From contig OY282459.1 in assembly GCA_958296285.1 (NCBI GenBank), positions 942,367-1,006,366 on the forward strand: 64,000 nucleotides of DNA. Direction: 5' to 3'. The notes below the pieces were generated by a model. The model ran no database searches and was not told the origin of the DNA. It saw nothing but the letters and a program-made list of their open reading frames with translations. How positions within the stretch are numbered: the stretch's first letter is position 1; each line of letters starts with the position of its first letter. The position numbers and the translations under genes were made by a program. Positions 8,321-20,597 of this stretch are shown here, piece by piece. The stretch comes from an uncultured Alphaproteobacteria bacterium (GTDB lineage: Bacteria; Pseudomonadota; Alphaproteobacteria; JAPOUT01; G958296285).

Positions 8321-9298
8321 ATGACCCTCGCCGCAACCATCGCCAAAATCTCCCTCATCACCCTCGCAACCACGAGCGGACTCGCCCTCCTAGACCACTG
8401 GCTCTGGATCCCCGAACTCCTCTCCCATTTCAAACTCCAATATCTCCTCGCCGCCACAATCCTCGCCATCGCCTTCGCAATCCTCCGCGAAACCCGATGG
8501 ACAGCCATAAGCCTCGCCATCATGATCCTCCATCTGACCGCGCTCGCGCCACTCTACGCAGCCAAACCCAACCCCCAAAACCCCCAAACAACCCCCCGAC
8601 AAATCACAATCGCCCAATTCAATATCCACGGCCACGTCAATAAAACGCCCGACGCCATCCTCCATTGGCTCGCCCAAAATAGCCGCCGCTTTGATATCGT
8701 CCAACTCCAAGAAGTCCCGCCATCATTCGGAAAACGCCTCCAAAAACTCGCCCGCCACTACCCCCACCAATTCTTTGAAAAACCAACGCCAGAACGATGG
8801 AAAGTCAGCGGACTCGTTCTCCTCGCGCGAATCCCGCTGGAGAACGTCCAAACGCAGCCCCTCAGCCAAGGAAAAAATTTCTTCATCCGCGCCGACATCA
8901 AAAGCCTCAACGCCGCCTTCTACGGCGTCCATAACTACAACCCAATCCGCAGACAAGGCGCGAGAGAACGAAACGCGCAAATCCTAGAAGTCGCCCGCGC
9001 CATCGGCAAAGACAGAACCCGCCACCGAATCCTCGCCGGCGACCTCAACCTCACCCCCTATTCCTCTTGGCACGACAGGCTGGAAAATCTCTCAGGATTG
9101 CGAAACACAATCTGGGGCTTCGGAGCGCAAAACTCGTTCCCGTCTTGGGCGCTCCTGCCCGACTTCATGCGCCCCGTCATCGGAATCCCGATAGACCACA
9201 TCCTCGTCTCGCCGAACGTGATCGTGCGATCGCGCGAGACGGGGCCGGCGCTCGGCTCGGATCACTTCCCGGTCATCACGAAATTGGAACTCCCTTGA
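8321..9298 (+). CDS. membrane-anchored endonuclease/exonuclease/phosphatase family protein
   Basis: The first 85 or so residues hold three hydrophobic segments, and the rest is an EEP-fold domain like that of YafD: IAQFNIHGH (metal-binding Asn), IVQLQEVPPS (Glu), LAGDLNLTPYSSWH (Asp/Asn) and the terminal SDHFPV (Asp/His). The active site probably lies on the outer side of the membrane, but the substrate (phosphodiester, lipid or nucleic acid) cannot be told from sequence. It starts 19 bases after R2, and its first 700 bases are strikingly A+C-rich. Its 3' end overlaps the convergent helicase gene by 37 bases. Confidence 0.85.
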   Translation: MTLAATIAKISLITLATTSGLALLDHWLWIPELLSHFKLQYLLAATILAIAFAILRETRWTAISLAIMILHLTALAPLYAAKPNPQNPQTTPRQITIAQFNIHGHVNKTPDAILHWLAQNSRRFDIVQLQEVPPSFGKRLQKLARHYPHQFFEKPTPERWKVSGLVLLARIPLENVQTQPLSQGKNFFIRADIKSLNAAFYGVHNYNPIRRQGARERNAQILEVARAIGKDRTRHRILAGDLNLTPYSSWHDRLENLSGLRNTIWGFGAQNSFPSWALLPDFMRPVIGIPIDHILVSPNVIVRSRETGPALGSDHFPVITKLELP

Positions 9299-11490
9299 GA
9301 GTCCCCGTCCGGCAATCTGATCAAAAAACCCGCCATGATCGTCTTCTCGCTCGGCGGATCGTCAAAACGGACAGTCACCTTCTTCCCCTCCACGCGAGAG
9401 ACCGTCCCGGCTCCGAAAATCTTGTGATGCGCCCGCGCGCCGACAGAAAAAAGAGACGACTCCTCCTCTGACGCCTCCTCCGCGCCGCCCTCGCTCGGCG
9501 AGAAGAGAGGCGCGGAGGCGACAGGCTCTGCCCCAAAGGGCTGAGCGATTGGCAAAATCTCCACATGCTCCTGCGGAATCTCCGCGATGAAGCGCGAAGG
9601 CAGGCAATCCTGCCAAAAACCATGAATCAGGCGCATGTCCGCGCAGCCGACATAAAGATTCCGCCGCGCCCGAGTCATGCCGACATGCGCCAACCGGCGC
9701 TCCTCCTCCAAGCCGCGCAAGCCATCTTGCGTCAGCGCTCTGATATGCGGCATCAGCCCCTCCTCCCAGCCCGGCAAAAACACCGCGTCAAACTCCAAAC
9801 CCTTCGCCGCGTGAAGCGTCATCAAACTCACCCGCTCGCCCCCCGCCTCCGCCTCAATCTCCATGACAAGCGCGACATGCTCCAAATAACCCTCCAGAGA
9901 GTCAAACTCGCCGCAGGCGCGGAGCATCTCGGCAAGATTGTCCAGACGAGTCTCGGCGTCAGGCGTTTTCGTCTCCGCCCACATGCGGCGGTAGCCGCTC
10001 TCGTCCATGACCTTCTCGGCGAGCGTCTCTAGCGGAAGAGCGTCTTTGTGATCGGCGAAGCGCTTGATCATGGCGGCGAAGTCGCGGAGTTTCCGAATGG
10101 CGGCGCTCTTCAAACCGCTCGGCTTCAAACTGTCCTCATGGAGCGAGCAGGCGTCCAAAAGAGACGCGCCCTCGTCTCGCGCCGCCTGCGTCAAGCAAAG
10201 GACGGACTTCGCGCCCAGCCCCCGCTTCGGAACATTGACGATCCGCCTGAAGGCGAGATCGTCATCGGGCTGCGCGATCAGACGCAAATAGGCGATGATG
10301 TCGCGTATCTCGGCGCGCTCATAAAAGCGCGCGCCGCCGATGATCCGATAGGGAAGGGCGAGGTCTAAAAACTCCTCCTCAAAACTGCGCATCTGCGCCG
10401 TGGAGCGGACGAGAATCGCGATCTCGTCCAAAGAGACGCGCTTTTCGCGCAGCGTCAGAATCTCGCGGCAGACTCGCTGGGCTTCGTCCTTGCCGTCATG
10501 GGCGCGGATGAGTCGGATTTTGTCGCCGTCTCCCTCTTGGGCGCGGAGCGTCTTGCCCAAGCGCGACCCGTTATGCGAAATCACCGCGGACGCCCCCCCC
10601 AAAATATGTCCGGTAGAGCGATAATTCCGCTCCAAGCGAATGATTGTCGCGCCCGGGAAATCCTTCTCAAAGCGCAGAATGTTGCCGAGTTCCGCGCCGC
10701 GCCACCCATAGATGGATTGATCGTCATCGCCAACGCAGCACAGATTCTTCTCGCGCGCCGCCAAGAGCCTGAGCCACAGATATTGCGCGACATTCGTATC
10801 CTGATATTCATCCACGAAAATATGGGAGAAGCGGTTTTGATATTGCTCTAAGATTTCGGGAGCGTCTCGGAAGAGGCGCAGGCACTCCATCAAGAGATCG
10901 CCGAAATCCATCGCATTGAGGTTTTTGAGCTGATCTTGATAGGCGCGGTAGATTTTTATGATTCTGCCGTCATGGGCTTGTTTCTCTTCCGAGGGGATTT
11001 GATCGGGGGCGAGGGCGCGGTCTTTCCATCTCTCTATGAGGTGATGGGCGAGGGCGGGCGGCATCCGCGCGGGGTCTATATTGGCGCTTTTGAGGAGGTC
11101 TTTGACGAGGCGCTGCTGATCGGAGGCGTCCAAGATCGTGAAGTTGGATCGGCGTCCGACAAGTTCGGCATGATGGCGGAGGATTCTCGCCCCCATAGAA
11201 TGAAACGTCCCCGCCCAAGAGAGAAAAACGCCCCCGCCGCCCCCGCCGCCGGCATAGTTTTCGGCGCGGGCGCGGAGTTCCTTCGCCGCTTTGTTCGTGA
11301 AGGTGACGGCGAGAATCTGACTGCCGCGCGCGCGTCCCGTGGCGAGGAGATGGGCTATTCGCGCCGTGAGGGTTCTTGTTTTTCCTGTGCCTGCGCCTGC
11401 GAGAATGAGAAGAGGTCCGTCCGGCGCTTCCACGCATATTTTTTGCTCGGGGTTCAAGCCTTCAAGGTAGGGGGCGGCGGGGGCGGTCAT
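9262..11490 (-). CDS. uvrD: UvrD/PcrA/Rep-type 3'-5' DNA helicase
   Basis: This superfamily 1A helicase works in nucleotide excision and mismatch repair. AGAGTGKTRTLTARI is the Walker A motif, DEYQDTN the Walker B, GDDDQSIYGWRGA motif III, and LMTLHAAKGLEFDAVFLPG motif V. The C-terminal 50 residues (HKIFGAGTVSRVEGKKVTVRF) form the Tudor-like fold found in UvrD and PcrA. Length is 742 residues. ATG 11490 is chosen because it overlaps the stop of the upstream abi gene as ATGA and the helicase fold starts shortly after it. The upstream neighbour is a defence gene, so the two may be co-expressed. Confidence 0.93.
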   Translation of the reverse strand: MTAPAAPYLEGLNPEQKICVEAPDGPLLILAGAGTGKTRTLTARIAHLLATGRARGSQILAVTFTNKAAKELRARAENYAGGGGGGGVFLSWAGTFHSMGARILRHHAELVGRRSNFTILDASDQQRLVKDLLKSANIDPARMPPALAHHLIERWKDRALAPDQIPSEEKQAHDGRIIKIYRAYQDQLKNLNAMDFGDLLMECLRLFRDAPEILEQYQNRFSHIFVDEYQDTNVAQYLWLRLLAAREKNLCCVGDDDQSIYGWRGAELGNILRFEKDFPGATIIRLERNYRSTGHILGGASAVISHNGSRLGKTLRAQEGDGDKIRLIRAHDGKDEAQRVCREILTLREKRVSLDEIAILVRSTAQMRSFEEEFLDLALPYRIIGGARFYERAEIRDIIAYLRLIAQPDDDLAFRRIVNVPKRGLGAKSVLCLTQAARDEGASLLDACSLHEDSLKPSGLKSAAIRKLRDFAAMIKRFADHKDALPLETLAEKVMDESGYRRMWAETKTPDAETRLDNLAEMLRACGEFDSLEGYLEHVALVMEIEAEAGGERVSLMTLHAAKGLEFDAVFLPGWEEGLMPHIRALTQDGLRGLEEERRLAHVGMTRARRNLYVGCADMRLIHGFWQDCLPSRFIAEIPQEHVEILPIAQPFGAEPVASAPLFSPSEGGAEEASEEESSLFSVGARAHHKIFGAGTVSRVEGKKVTVRFDDPPSEKTIMAGFLIRLPDGDSQGSSNFVMTGK

Positions 11491-12272
11491 CGTTCTTTCG
11501 CCTCCAAGACATAGACGCAAAGCGTATGCGCGGCATGGATAGCGAGCCGCGCTAGAGGCGGAGTGATAGCAGGCAGCTCCTCAGTTTTGCCATGCGGGGG
11601 GAATTCTTTACTACGCGAGAGCATGACGCCTTCAACAATTTGGAACAGCCCTGACCCGACTTTCTTCATCTCTTTGCTTTCCATATTCTTGGGATGGATG
11701 CCAATATCGGCTGCCACTTTGTTCCACAGAGAGACCGCGTTCTCTTTCTCTTCATATCGGATATTGCGACATTGCAGATAAATTTTGAATGTCGCTTCCA
11801 TCGCGGAATTGGCGCTTATGAGAGCAGTCTGCGGGTCTTTCTCAACATTCTCTATGGCTCTATCAATTTCACGCCGAATCGTGAGCAACCCCTCTTTCTC
11901 CACACGCTCTTGTAAAGATAGGCTCGCAGGAGCTACAAGCCCTGCGGAAATGTAGCCACCACTGATATACTGCAAACCATGATTGGCTAGTGCTTGCCTG
12001 ATTCTAACCTGATTTTTTTGATGAACAGAGCCATCTTCAGATGAAGAATCCATATAGCCCTCTAAGAGTCTGCCCAACATCTCCAAAGGGTCATCGCATT
12101 TCTTATTGATCCCGTGCAAAGTGTTTAGCAACAAGCTATTATGGCTGATACTTCCGCTCCATTTAAAGGGAGGCACTTCAGTCGCATTAAAAAGAGCTTC
12201 TACCCTTTCCCAAGAGAAATTGCGGAAGGCTGAATAAACCAACTCAATAATTGAATGTGGAATCCGATTCAT
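11487..12272 (-). CDS. abortive-infection family protein (Abi_C-like, HEPN-type motif)
   Basis: The C-terminal half resembles the Abi_C family: DPQTALISANSAMEATFKIY, then LWNKVAADIGIHP, a glycine-rich turn, and PPLARLAIHAAHTLCVYVLE. Where the family usually has Arg-Asn-x5-His, this protein has RSKEFPPHG, which still fits Rx6H, the HEPN ribonuclease spacing, although Asn is Ser. The N-terminal 110 residues are unassigned. Base composition is clearly lower in G+C than its neighbours, suggesting acquisition. It sits between a thioesterase (22 bases upstream) and uvrD (4-base overlap). Antiphage activity is inferred from family only. Confidence 0.7.
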   Translation of the reverse strand: MNRIPHSIIELVYSAFRNFSWERVEALFNATEVPPFKWSGSISHNSLLLNTLHGINKKCDDPLEMLGRLLEGYMDSSSEDGSVHQKNQVRIRQALANHGLQYISGGYISAGLVAPASLSLQERVEKEGLLTIRREIDRAIENVEKDPQTALISANSAMEATFKIYLQCRNIRYEEKENAVSLWNKVAADIGIHPKNMESKEMKKVGSGLFQIVEGVMLSRSKEFPPHGKTEELPAITPPLARLAIHAAHTLCVYVLEAKER

Positions 12273-12294
12273 TGCGCAACCCTATGAATAGCGG

Positions 12295-12777
12295 TCATCG
12301 TTTTATGCCAATGACGCGGCCGGCATTTTCAGGGCGCGGGAGTTTCTGATGCGCCGACAGCAGCGCGGAGAGCGTCTGTTGAACGTCCGCGGGGAAGGGC
12401 GCGCTCTTCCGCGCCCGCATATCCACATGCAGAAGCATCTGCTCGCATATCGCCGACAAATAGCCCCGCCTCGCATGATGCATATGCATGAAAAAATGCA
12501 AGCGCTTCGCGTCATAATCCAACAGCCGAAAATCTATGCGGAACGCATCGCCTTCGCGCAGCTCTTGAATGTAGCGGATATGCATCTCCACGGTGAAGGT
12601 GGAGGCATGGCGCTCTTTGAGATAGTCCTCGCCAATGCCAAGATGATCGTCAAAGACGGTCTCCAGCGCCTCGTCAAAAGCCATTGTGTAATAGGCGACA
12701 TTCATATGTCCGTTATAATCCAGCCATTCGGGGGAGACTTTTCTCTCGGCGATCGTGATGGGGGCGGCGGGGGTCAT
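12295..12777 (-). CDS. acyl-CoA thioesterase, hotdog fold
   Basis: PEWLDYNGHMNVAYYTMAFD is the signature of the 4-hydroxybenzoyl-CoA-thioesterase-like branch related to the thioesterase part of carnitine dehydrogenase. Asp in DYNGHMN is the likely catalytic residue. Later conserved parts are YLKERHASTFTVEMHIRY and DYDAKRLHFFMHMHH. It has 160 residues, a complete single hotdog domain. ATG 12777 has AAGGA upstream; longer in-frame translation would run into the tRNA-Gln gene, so it is rejected. Substrate is unknown; nothing nearby points to carnitine metabolism. Confidence 0.85.
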   Translation of the reverse strand: MTPAAPITIAERKVSPEWLDYNGHMNVAYYTMAFDEALETVFDDHLGIGEDYLKERHASTFTVEMHIRYIQELREGDAFRIDFRLLDYDAKRLHFFMHMHHARRGYLSAICEQMLLHVDMRARKSAPFPADVQQTLSALLSAHQKLPRPENAGRVIGIKR

Positions 12778-12800
12778 GGTCTTATCCTTATGGCTGCGGG

Positions 12801-12871
12801 CTGGGGGAGGTGGATTCGAACCACCACTGACGAATTCAGAGTCCGCTGTCCTACCGTTAGACGATCCCCCA
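12801..12871 (-). tRNA. tRNA-Gln (anticodon CTG)
   Basis: The 71-nt cloverleaf reads on the minus strand with acceptor TGGGGGA/TCCCCCA, discriminator G, anticodon stem GCGGA/TTCGT with loop CTCTGAA (anticodon CTG, reads CAG), and T-arm GGTGG-TTCGAAT-CCACC. The 3' CCA is not encoded. Its T-loop holds one of the few TCGA sites in the window (12816). It lies 23 bases upstream of the thioesterase start on the same strand, so processing from a shared transcript is possible. Confidence 0.95.
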
Positions 12872-12896
12872 TTGGGTTTGGAGTCTGGAGAGCGTG

Positions 12897-13583
12897 ATGA
12901 AGGATACACATTTTCGCAAAAATTCGGGCAAAGTTTCGCGGAAGGATTCGTCTAGGCGCTGGCTGGCGCGGGCGGCGCGGGATTTGTATCGCGCGGGCGC
13001 GGCGGGCGCGGCGGGCGCGGGGTCTTATCGGAGCAGGGCGGCGCATAAATTGATTCAGATGGATGAGAAGCATCGTTTTTTGAGTCGCTCGCGGCGCATT
13101 GTGGATTTGGGGGCGGCGCCTGGGGGATGGTCGGAGGTCGCGCGGAGGAGAGCGCCGCGCGGCGCGCGCATTGTCGCTGTGGACAGGGAGGCGATAGAGC
13201 CGATAGAGGGGGTTCGGATTTTGCACTGTGATTTGGAGGCGGAAGAATCGCAGGGTTTGATATTGGAAGCGCTTGGAGATCGGGCGGATCTGATTCTATC
13301 GGACATGGCGGTTTCGGCGATGGGTCATCGCTCGGCGGACAGGTTGCGGGCGGAGGCGTGTTCTTTGATGGCGTGGGGTGTTGCGGGGGGATTGTTGGGG
13401 GTTGGGGGGATATTTTTGGTGAAGGGTTTTTTGGGGGGGGATGGGGTTTTGATGGAGAGGATGGGGGAGTGTTTTGATTTTGTATATAGGGAGAAGCCGT
13501 TGGCGAGTCGGCGTGATTCGTCGGAGGTTTATGTGTTGGGGGTTGGGCGGCGAGCCGCCGCGGGCATTTTTTTGCATGGATAG
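12897..13583 (+). CDS. rlmE: 23S rRNA (uridine-2'-O-)-methyltransferase RlmE
   Basis: RlmE (FtsJ/RrmJ) methylates the 2'-OH of U2552 in the ribosomal A-loop. YRSRAAHKLIQ, VDLGAAPGGWSEV (SAM loop), ILSDMA, FLVKGF and SSEVYVL provide the K-D-K-E catalytic residues. ATG 12897 has GGAG 6 bases upstream, better placed than GTG 12894. The natural family end is near SSEVYVLGVG. The final residues RRAAAGIFLHG are encoded by the 85-bp dispersed repeat (copy B), so the C-terminus is element-derived. The last 200 coding bases are about 90% G+T. Confidence 0.93.
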   Translation: MKDTHFRKNSGKVSRKDSSRRWLARAARDLYRAGAAGAAGAGSYRSRAAHKLIQMDEKHRFLSRSRRIVDLGAAPGGWSEVARRRAPRGARIVAVDREAIEPIEGVRILHCDLEAEESQGLILEALGDRADLILSDMAVSAMGHRSADRLRAEACSLMAWGVAGGLLGVGGIFLVKGFLGGDGVLMERMGECFDFVYREKPLASRRDSSEVYVLGVGRRAAAGIFLHG

Positions 13584-13624
13584 GGGTTTGTTTTTGCCGC
13601 AGGGGAACTAAAGCATAGAAGCTT

Positions 13625-13632
<8 letters not shown>
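13547..13632. repeat. 85-bp dispersed repeat, copy B (overlaps rlmE 3' end)
   Basis: This is the second copy of the segment found after ftsZ (5805-5889). It begins inside rlmE, supplies its last codons and stop, and runs into element R3. The match continues through the GC palindrome, the T-run, TTTTTGCCGCAGGGGAACTA and AGCATAGAAGCT, with a short indel near the rlmE stop. Confidence 0.75.
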
Positions 13633-16908
<3,276 letters not shown>

Positions 16909-16912
<4 letters not shown>

Positions 16913-17832
16913 TGGCGAATCTCGGCGGTTGGGCGCGAGGGGGCGGGCGCGGGCGCGGCTTCGGCGCTTTCCTCCCTCTCTATGCGCCATGCGTCAGGCT
17001 TGGCGAGGAGGGCGCGGAGAAGCGCGTGGTTGAGCGCGTGCCCCCCCTTGAAAGAGCGAAACGCGCCTTGGATCGGAAAGCCCGCCATGGCGAGATCGCC
17101 AATCGCGTCCAGCGCTTTATGGCGGACGCATTCGTCAGGGAAGCGCAGAGGCTCGTCATTGAGGATCGCGCCGTCTCGGATGGCGATCGTGTTCTCCAAA
17201 GACGCGCCCCGCGCCAATCCGGCTTTATGGAGATTCTCCAAATCATCGGCGAAGCCGAAAGTCCTCGCCGGCGCGATCTCTTTCGCGAAAATGTCCGGCG
17301 AGAGAGCCGCCGCGTAATGCTGTCGTCCGATGGCGGGATCGGCGAAATCTATCGTGATATCCACGGAGAATTGCCGCGCCGGAACGATCTCGGCATATTT
17401 GTCGCCCTCGCGCACGCGGACAGGCGAGAGGATCCGCAGGGTTTTTCGCGGCGGCGGCAGTTCGGCGATTCCGGCGCGGAGGCACGCGCTGACGAATTCT
17501 TTCGCGCTGCCGTCCATGATTGGGGTTTCCGGCCCGTCTATGGCGATTCGGGCGTTGTCTATGCCGAGTCCTGAGAGCGCCGCCATAATATGCTCCACAG
17601 TGGCGAGACGGACGCCGTGATCATTCGTCAGTTCGGTGGAGAGTTTGTCGCCCGAGAGATATTGGCAGGCGGCGCGGAGTTCTTTTTGGGCGGCGGGTTT
17701 CTCGGCGAGGTCGGAGCGCGTGAAGATGATCCCCGCATCGGCTTTCGCCGGCTGGAAGAGGGCGGCGGAGCGCTTGCCGCTATGGACGCCAACGCCTTCG
17801 CATCGCGCGGCGGATGCCAGAGTTCTCTGCAT
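16909..17832 (-). CDS. lpxC: UDP-3-O-acyl-N-acetylglucosamine deacetylase
   Basis: LpxC is the zinc deacetylase that commits precursors to lipid A. The Zn ligands are seen in TVEHIMAALSGLGIDN (His) and RHKALDAIGD (His and Asp), and DGSAKEFV carries the Asp/Ser motif of the first domain. The chain has 307 residues, the last 20 or so Ala/Pro-rich. It starts the lpxC-bamD-ligA unit. In most relatives this unit follows ftsZ on the same strand, but here it is 11 kb away in opposite orientation, implying a rearrangement. Confidence 0.95.
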
Positions 17833-17966
17833 GGCGGTCAGTCTAGCAGGGCGCGGGGCGAATTTTCAAGAAGAGGCTCGCCCGGGGCTTTTATGCATGG
17901 CTAAGAGAATCTTCATAGCGAATCTTCATATTGACTTTCCTTCTCCAATTTTGCCAACATGGTCCC

Positions 17967-18079
17967 GCTGACGAACAAGGAACCCGCCAGGCGGGTCTCC
18001 CGCAAAATAGAACACCCGCCAGGGAAATATGCGGGACAATCATCTCCTTGTTTGTTAGCAAGACCTGCCGTCAGGCAGG
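17967..18079. other. large imperfect inverted repeat in the lpxC-guaB gap (possible structured leader)
   Basis: The 459-base gap 17833-18291 has no convincing gene. 17967-17981 pairs with 18045-18059 over 15 positions if two G-U pairs are allowed. Inside are CCCGCCAGGCGGG and a TCCCGCA/TGCGGGA pair. A second hairpin, CCTGCCGTCAGGCAGG, follows at 18064-18079. Farther on, 18133-18166 forms another stem around GTCCGCGCGGACG. It could be a guaB leader RNA or a REP-like repeat remnant; I recognise no known riboswitch. Confidence 0.35.
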
Positions 18080-18291
18080 ACAGGCGCTGACGGACGGGGA
18101 AATGGAAATGAAACATGACATTTTTGAGGCTTGTCTTCTCTTGGCGTCCGCGCGGACGCGTCAAGAGGCTTTCGCATGTGATCATGCAATAAGAAGAAAA
18201 AATGCCGCCGCGTCTCGCCGAGCCGCCCTGCTTTGTGCTACATAGCGGGCAGAATTGAAAATTTCGCCAAGCCAAAGGCGCGAGCCAAAAA

Positions 18292-19779
18292 GTGAAAGAC
18301 ATCGGAACTATGCGCGAGGGACTCACCTTTGACGATGTGCTGCTGCGTCCGGCGGCGTCCTCCATCCTGCCGCGCGAAGCCGATGTCAGCGCCCAAATCA
18401 CCAAAAGCATCCGCCTCAACATTCCCCTCATCTCCGCCGCCATGGACACCGTCACCGAAGCCGATATGGCAATCGCCATGGCGCAGGCGGGAGGAATCGG
18501 AATCCTCCACCGCAATATGTCGGCGCAAGAGCAAGCCGAGCAGATGCTCCGCGTTAAGAAATTTGAATCCGGCATCGTCGTCAATCCCGTGACGATCACG
18601 CCGGACGCGCCTCTCTCCGAAGCGCTCAATCTGATGCGGCAGCACCGAATCTCCGGCGTGCCCGTTGTCGCGCCGCCTCAAGGGCTGCTTGTCGGAATCC
18701 TGACAAACCGAGACGTCCGCTTCGCCAGCAACCGCGCCGAGCCTGTCCGCAATCTGATGACGAAGGACGGGCTCATCACTGTGCGCGAAGGCGTGGATAT
18801 TGAAGAGGCGAAGCGCCTCCTGCACGCCCATCGCATAGAAAAATTGCTTGTCGTGGATGACAGCTATTGCTGCACAGGACTCCTCACAGTCAAAGACATT
18901 GAGAAAGCCAGAGCGCATCCCCATGCCAGCAAGGACAGACAGGGACGACTCCGCGCCGGCGCCGCCATCGGAATCGGCGATGAAGGATTGGCGCGCGCCG
19001 AGAAACTCATTGAAGCAGGCGCGGATTTGATCATCTTGGACACGGCGCACGGACATTCCAGCCCTGTCGCCGAGACTGTCGGCGCGATCCGAAAAATCCA
19101 TAATGAGACGCAGATTGTCGCCGGCAATGTCGCCACCGCCGAGGGCGTCAAATCTCTGATTGAGGCGGGCGCGGACGCCGTCAAGATCGGCATCGGCCCC
19201 GGCGCCATCTGCACGACCCGCATGGTCTCCGGCGTCGGCGTTCCGCAGCTGACGGCGATCATGGACGCCGCCAAAGCCGCCAAAGCCAGAGGCGTTCCGA
19301 TCATCGCCGATGGCGGCATTAAATATTCCGGCGATTTGGCGAAGGCGCTCGCCGCCGGCGCCTCCTGCGCCATGATCGGAACCCTCCTCGCCGGCGCCGA
19401 AGAGACCCCAGGCGATGTCTTCCTTTATGAGGGGCGCAGCTATAAATCCTATCGCGGCATGGGATCGCTGGGCGCGATGGCGGACGGCGCGGCCGATCGC
19501 TATCAGCAGCGCGGACAAGCCGCCGACAAACTCATTCCCGAAGGCGTGGAAGCCCGCGTGCCTTATAAGGGGACGGCGGAGGGAATCCTCCATCAGCTGA
19601 TCGGAGGCTTGCGCGCCGCGATGGGCTATGTCGGCGCGGCGACCATCGCCGACATGCAGAAGAAAGCCGATTTCATTCGCATATCGCCTTCGGCGCTCCG
19701 CGAGAGTCATGTTCATAGCGTGGCGATCACGCGGGAAGCGCCGAATTATCCCGGCCCCGCCACGTTGGAAAGACGATAA
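18292..19779 (+). CDS. guaB: inosine-5'-monophosphate dehydrogenase
   Basis: GuaB oxidises IMP to XMP with NAD+, the committed step to [11 protein letters not shown] and [17 protein letters not shown] start the barrel. Two CBS domains ([17 protein letters not shown] to about 210) are inserted. [20 protein letters not shown] contains the catalytic Cys, [11 protein letters not shown] follows, and the flap [10 protein letters not shown] with Arg/Tyr closes the site. The first possible start is GTG 18292; ATG 18310 ([10 protein letters not shown]) fits the family equally well and neither has a clear ribosome site. guaA follows after one small gene. Confidence 0.96.
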   Translation: MKDIGTMREGLTFDDVLLRPAASSILPREADVSAQITKSIRLNIPLISAAMDTVTEADMAIAMAQAGGIGILHRNMSAQEQAEQMLRVKKFESGIVVNPVTITPDAPLSEALNLMRQHRISGVPVVAPPQGLLVGILTNRDVRFASNRAEPVRNLMTKDGLITVREGVDIEEAKRLLHAHRIEKLLVVDDSYCCTGLLTVKDIEKARAHPHASKDRQGRLRAGAAIGIGDEGLARAEKLIEAGADLIILDTAHGHSSPVAETVGAIRKIHNETQIVAGNVATAEGVKSLIEAGADAVKIGIGPGAICTTRMVSGVGVPQLTAIMDAAKAAKARGVPIIADGGIKYSGDLAKALAAGASCAMIGTLLAGAEETPGDVFLYEGRSYKSYRGMGSLGAMADGAADRYQQRGQAADKLIPEGVEARVPYKGTAEGILHQLIGGLRAAMGYVGAATIADMQKKADFIRISPSALRESHVHSVAITREAPNYPGPATLERR

Positions 19780-19812
19780 AATGGAAAGACGACCAATAGA
19801 GAGAGATGGACG

Positions 19813-20361
19813 ATGATCATGCGCTTGTTCCGATATTTTTCCGCCCCCGCGTCAAGACGCCCCGCCGCCCCCGCGTCAAGACGCGCCGCCGCGCTCGCTA
19901 TCGCGCTCGCGCTCTTTGTCGCGCCGCCGGCGATGGCGAGCGAAACATCGCGTCTGTTGGCGAGAGAATCCTTTGCCGCGCTCCGCGCCGAGAACGCCGA
20001 GGCTTATAAAAAGGCGAAGAATCTTTGCGAGCAGGCGATGGTCGCCGATCCGGCGGACGCCTATGTCCGCGCCTGTTTGGGGCGGGTTTATCAGAAGGAA
20101 GGCAGGACGGAGCGCGCTTACCATCACTATATGAATGCGCTCGCCATAGATCCGAATCAGCAGGAGGCTCTGTCGTGGTCGGGCGCGATTGACGCCGAGC
20201 GCGGCGCGTTGGAGAAGGCGCAGGCGAAGGAGAAGCGCTTGGAGAGGGTTTGCGAGAAGAAATGTCCTTTGTTGCGGAGTCTTAAAGACGCGATAGAGCG
20301 TCATGCCGATAAGGGCGAGGATTCGGTTTATCGCTCGTCATCGGCGCAGCAGGCGCAATGA
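19813..20361 (+). CDS. exported TPR-repeat protein of unknown function
   Basis: The first 40 residues are a signal peptide: an Arg-rich N-region containing a direct repeat (APASRR twice), hydrophobic AAALAIALALFVAPP and a likely AMA-SE cleavage site. The mature protein has tetratricopeptide-type helices (AYKKAKNLCEQAMVADPADA; AYHHYMNALAIDPNQQEAL) and a Cys pair (CEKKC) near the C-terminus. I do not recognise a specific family. It starts 33 bases after guaB and may be cotranscribed with it. Confidence 0.75.
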   Translation: MIMRLFRYFSAPASRRPAAPASRRAAALAIALALFVAPPAMASETSRLLARESFAALRAENAEAYKKAKNLCEQAMVADPADAYVRACLGRVYQKEGRTERAYHHYMNALAIDPNQQEALSWSGAIDAERGALEKAQAKEKRLERVCEKKCPLLRSLKDAIERHADKGEDSVYRSSSAQQAQ

Positions 20362-20420
20362 AATACGACTCGTGGATTTGAATTTCTCGTGAAATGAGTT
20401 AAGCATCGCGGGAGAAACTC

Positions 20421-20471
20421 ATGTTTCTCGTGGCTTTTCTTCTTTTGATTTTGACTGTTTCTACGGCCTAG
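20421..20471 (+). CDS. candidate 16-residue hydrophobic peptide
   Basis: A 16-codon frame MFLVAFLLLILTVSTA follows GGGAG with 6-base spacing, a good ribosome site. A perfect 7-bp inverted repeat (ATGAGTT at 20394-20400, AACTCAT at 20416-20422) would pair over the start codon with the ribosome site in the loop. It could be a small membrane peptide or a leader ahead of guaA. It may equally be chance. Confidence 0.3.
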   Translation: MFLVAFLLLILTVSTA

Positions 20472-20597
20472 CTGGTCTCTTTTGCTTCTGCCGCGTCTTT
20501 TGCTTGTTTACGTCTGCAGCTTTGTTAAGTTATAAAAGCCTATGTAGTGATTCGTTGTGCGCGAGTCGCTTTCTTGGGGTTTCTGCAGAGGCGGCGC

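Noticed and set aside
13561..13600. rlmE read as frameshifted or truncated
   Set aside because: The K-D-K-E residues and the family end are all present; only the last 11 residues are element-derived.
17931..18245. 104-codon frame upstream of guaB, with a faint likeness to TrpR/YerC-type regulators near its end
   Set aside because: Spacing of the resembling residues is wrong, there is no helix-turn-helix, and the frame runs through hairpins.
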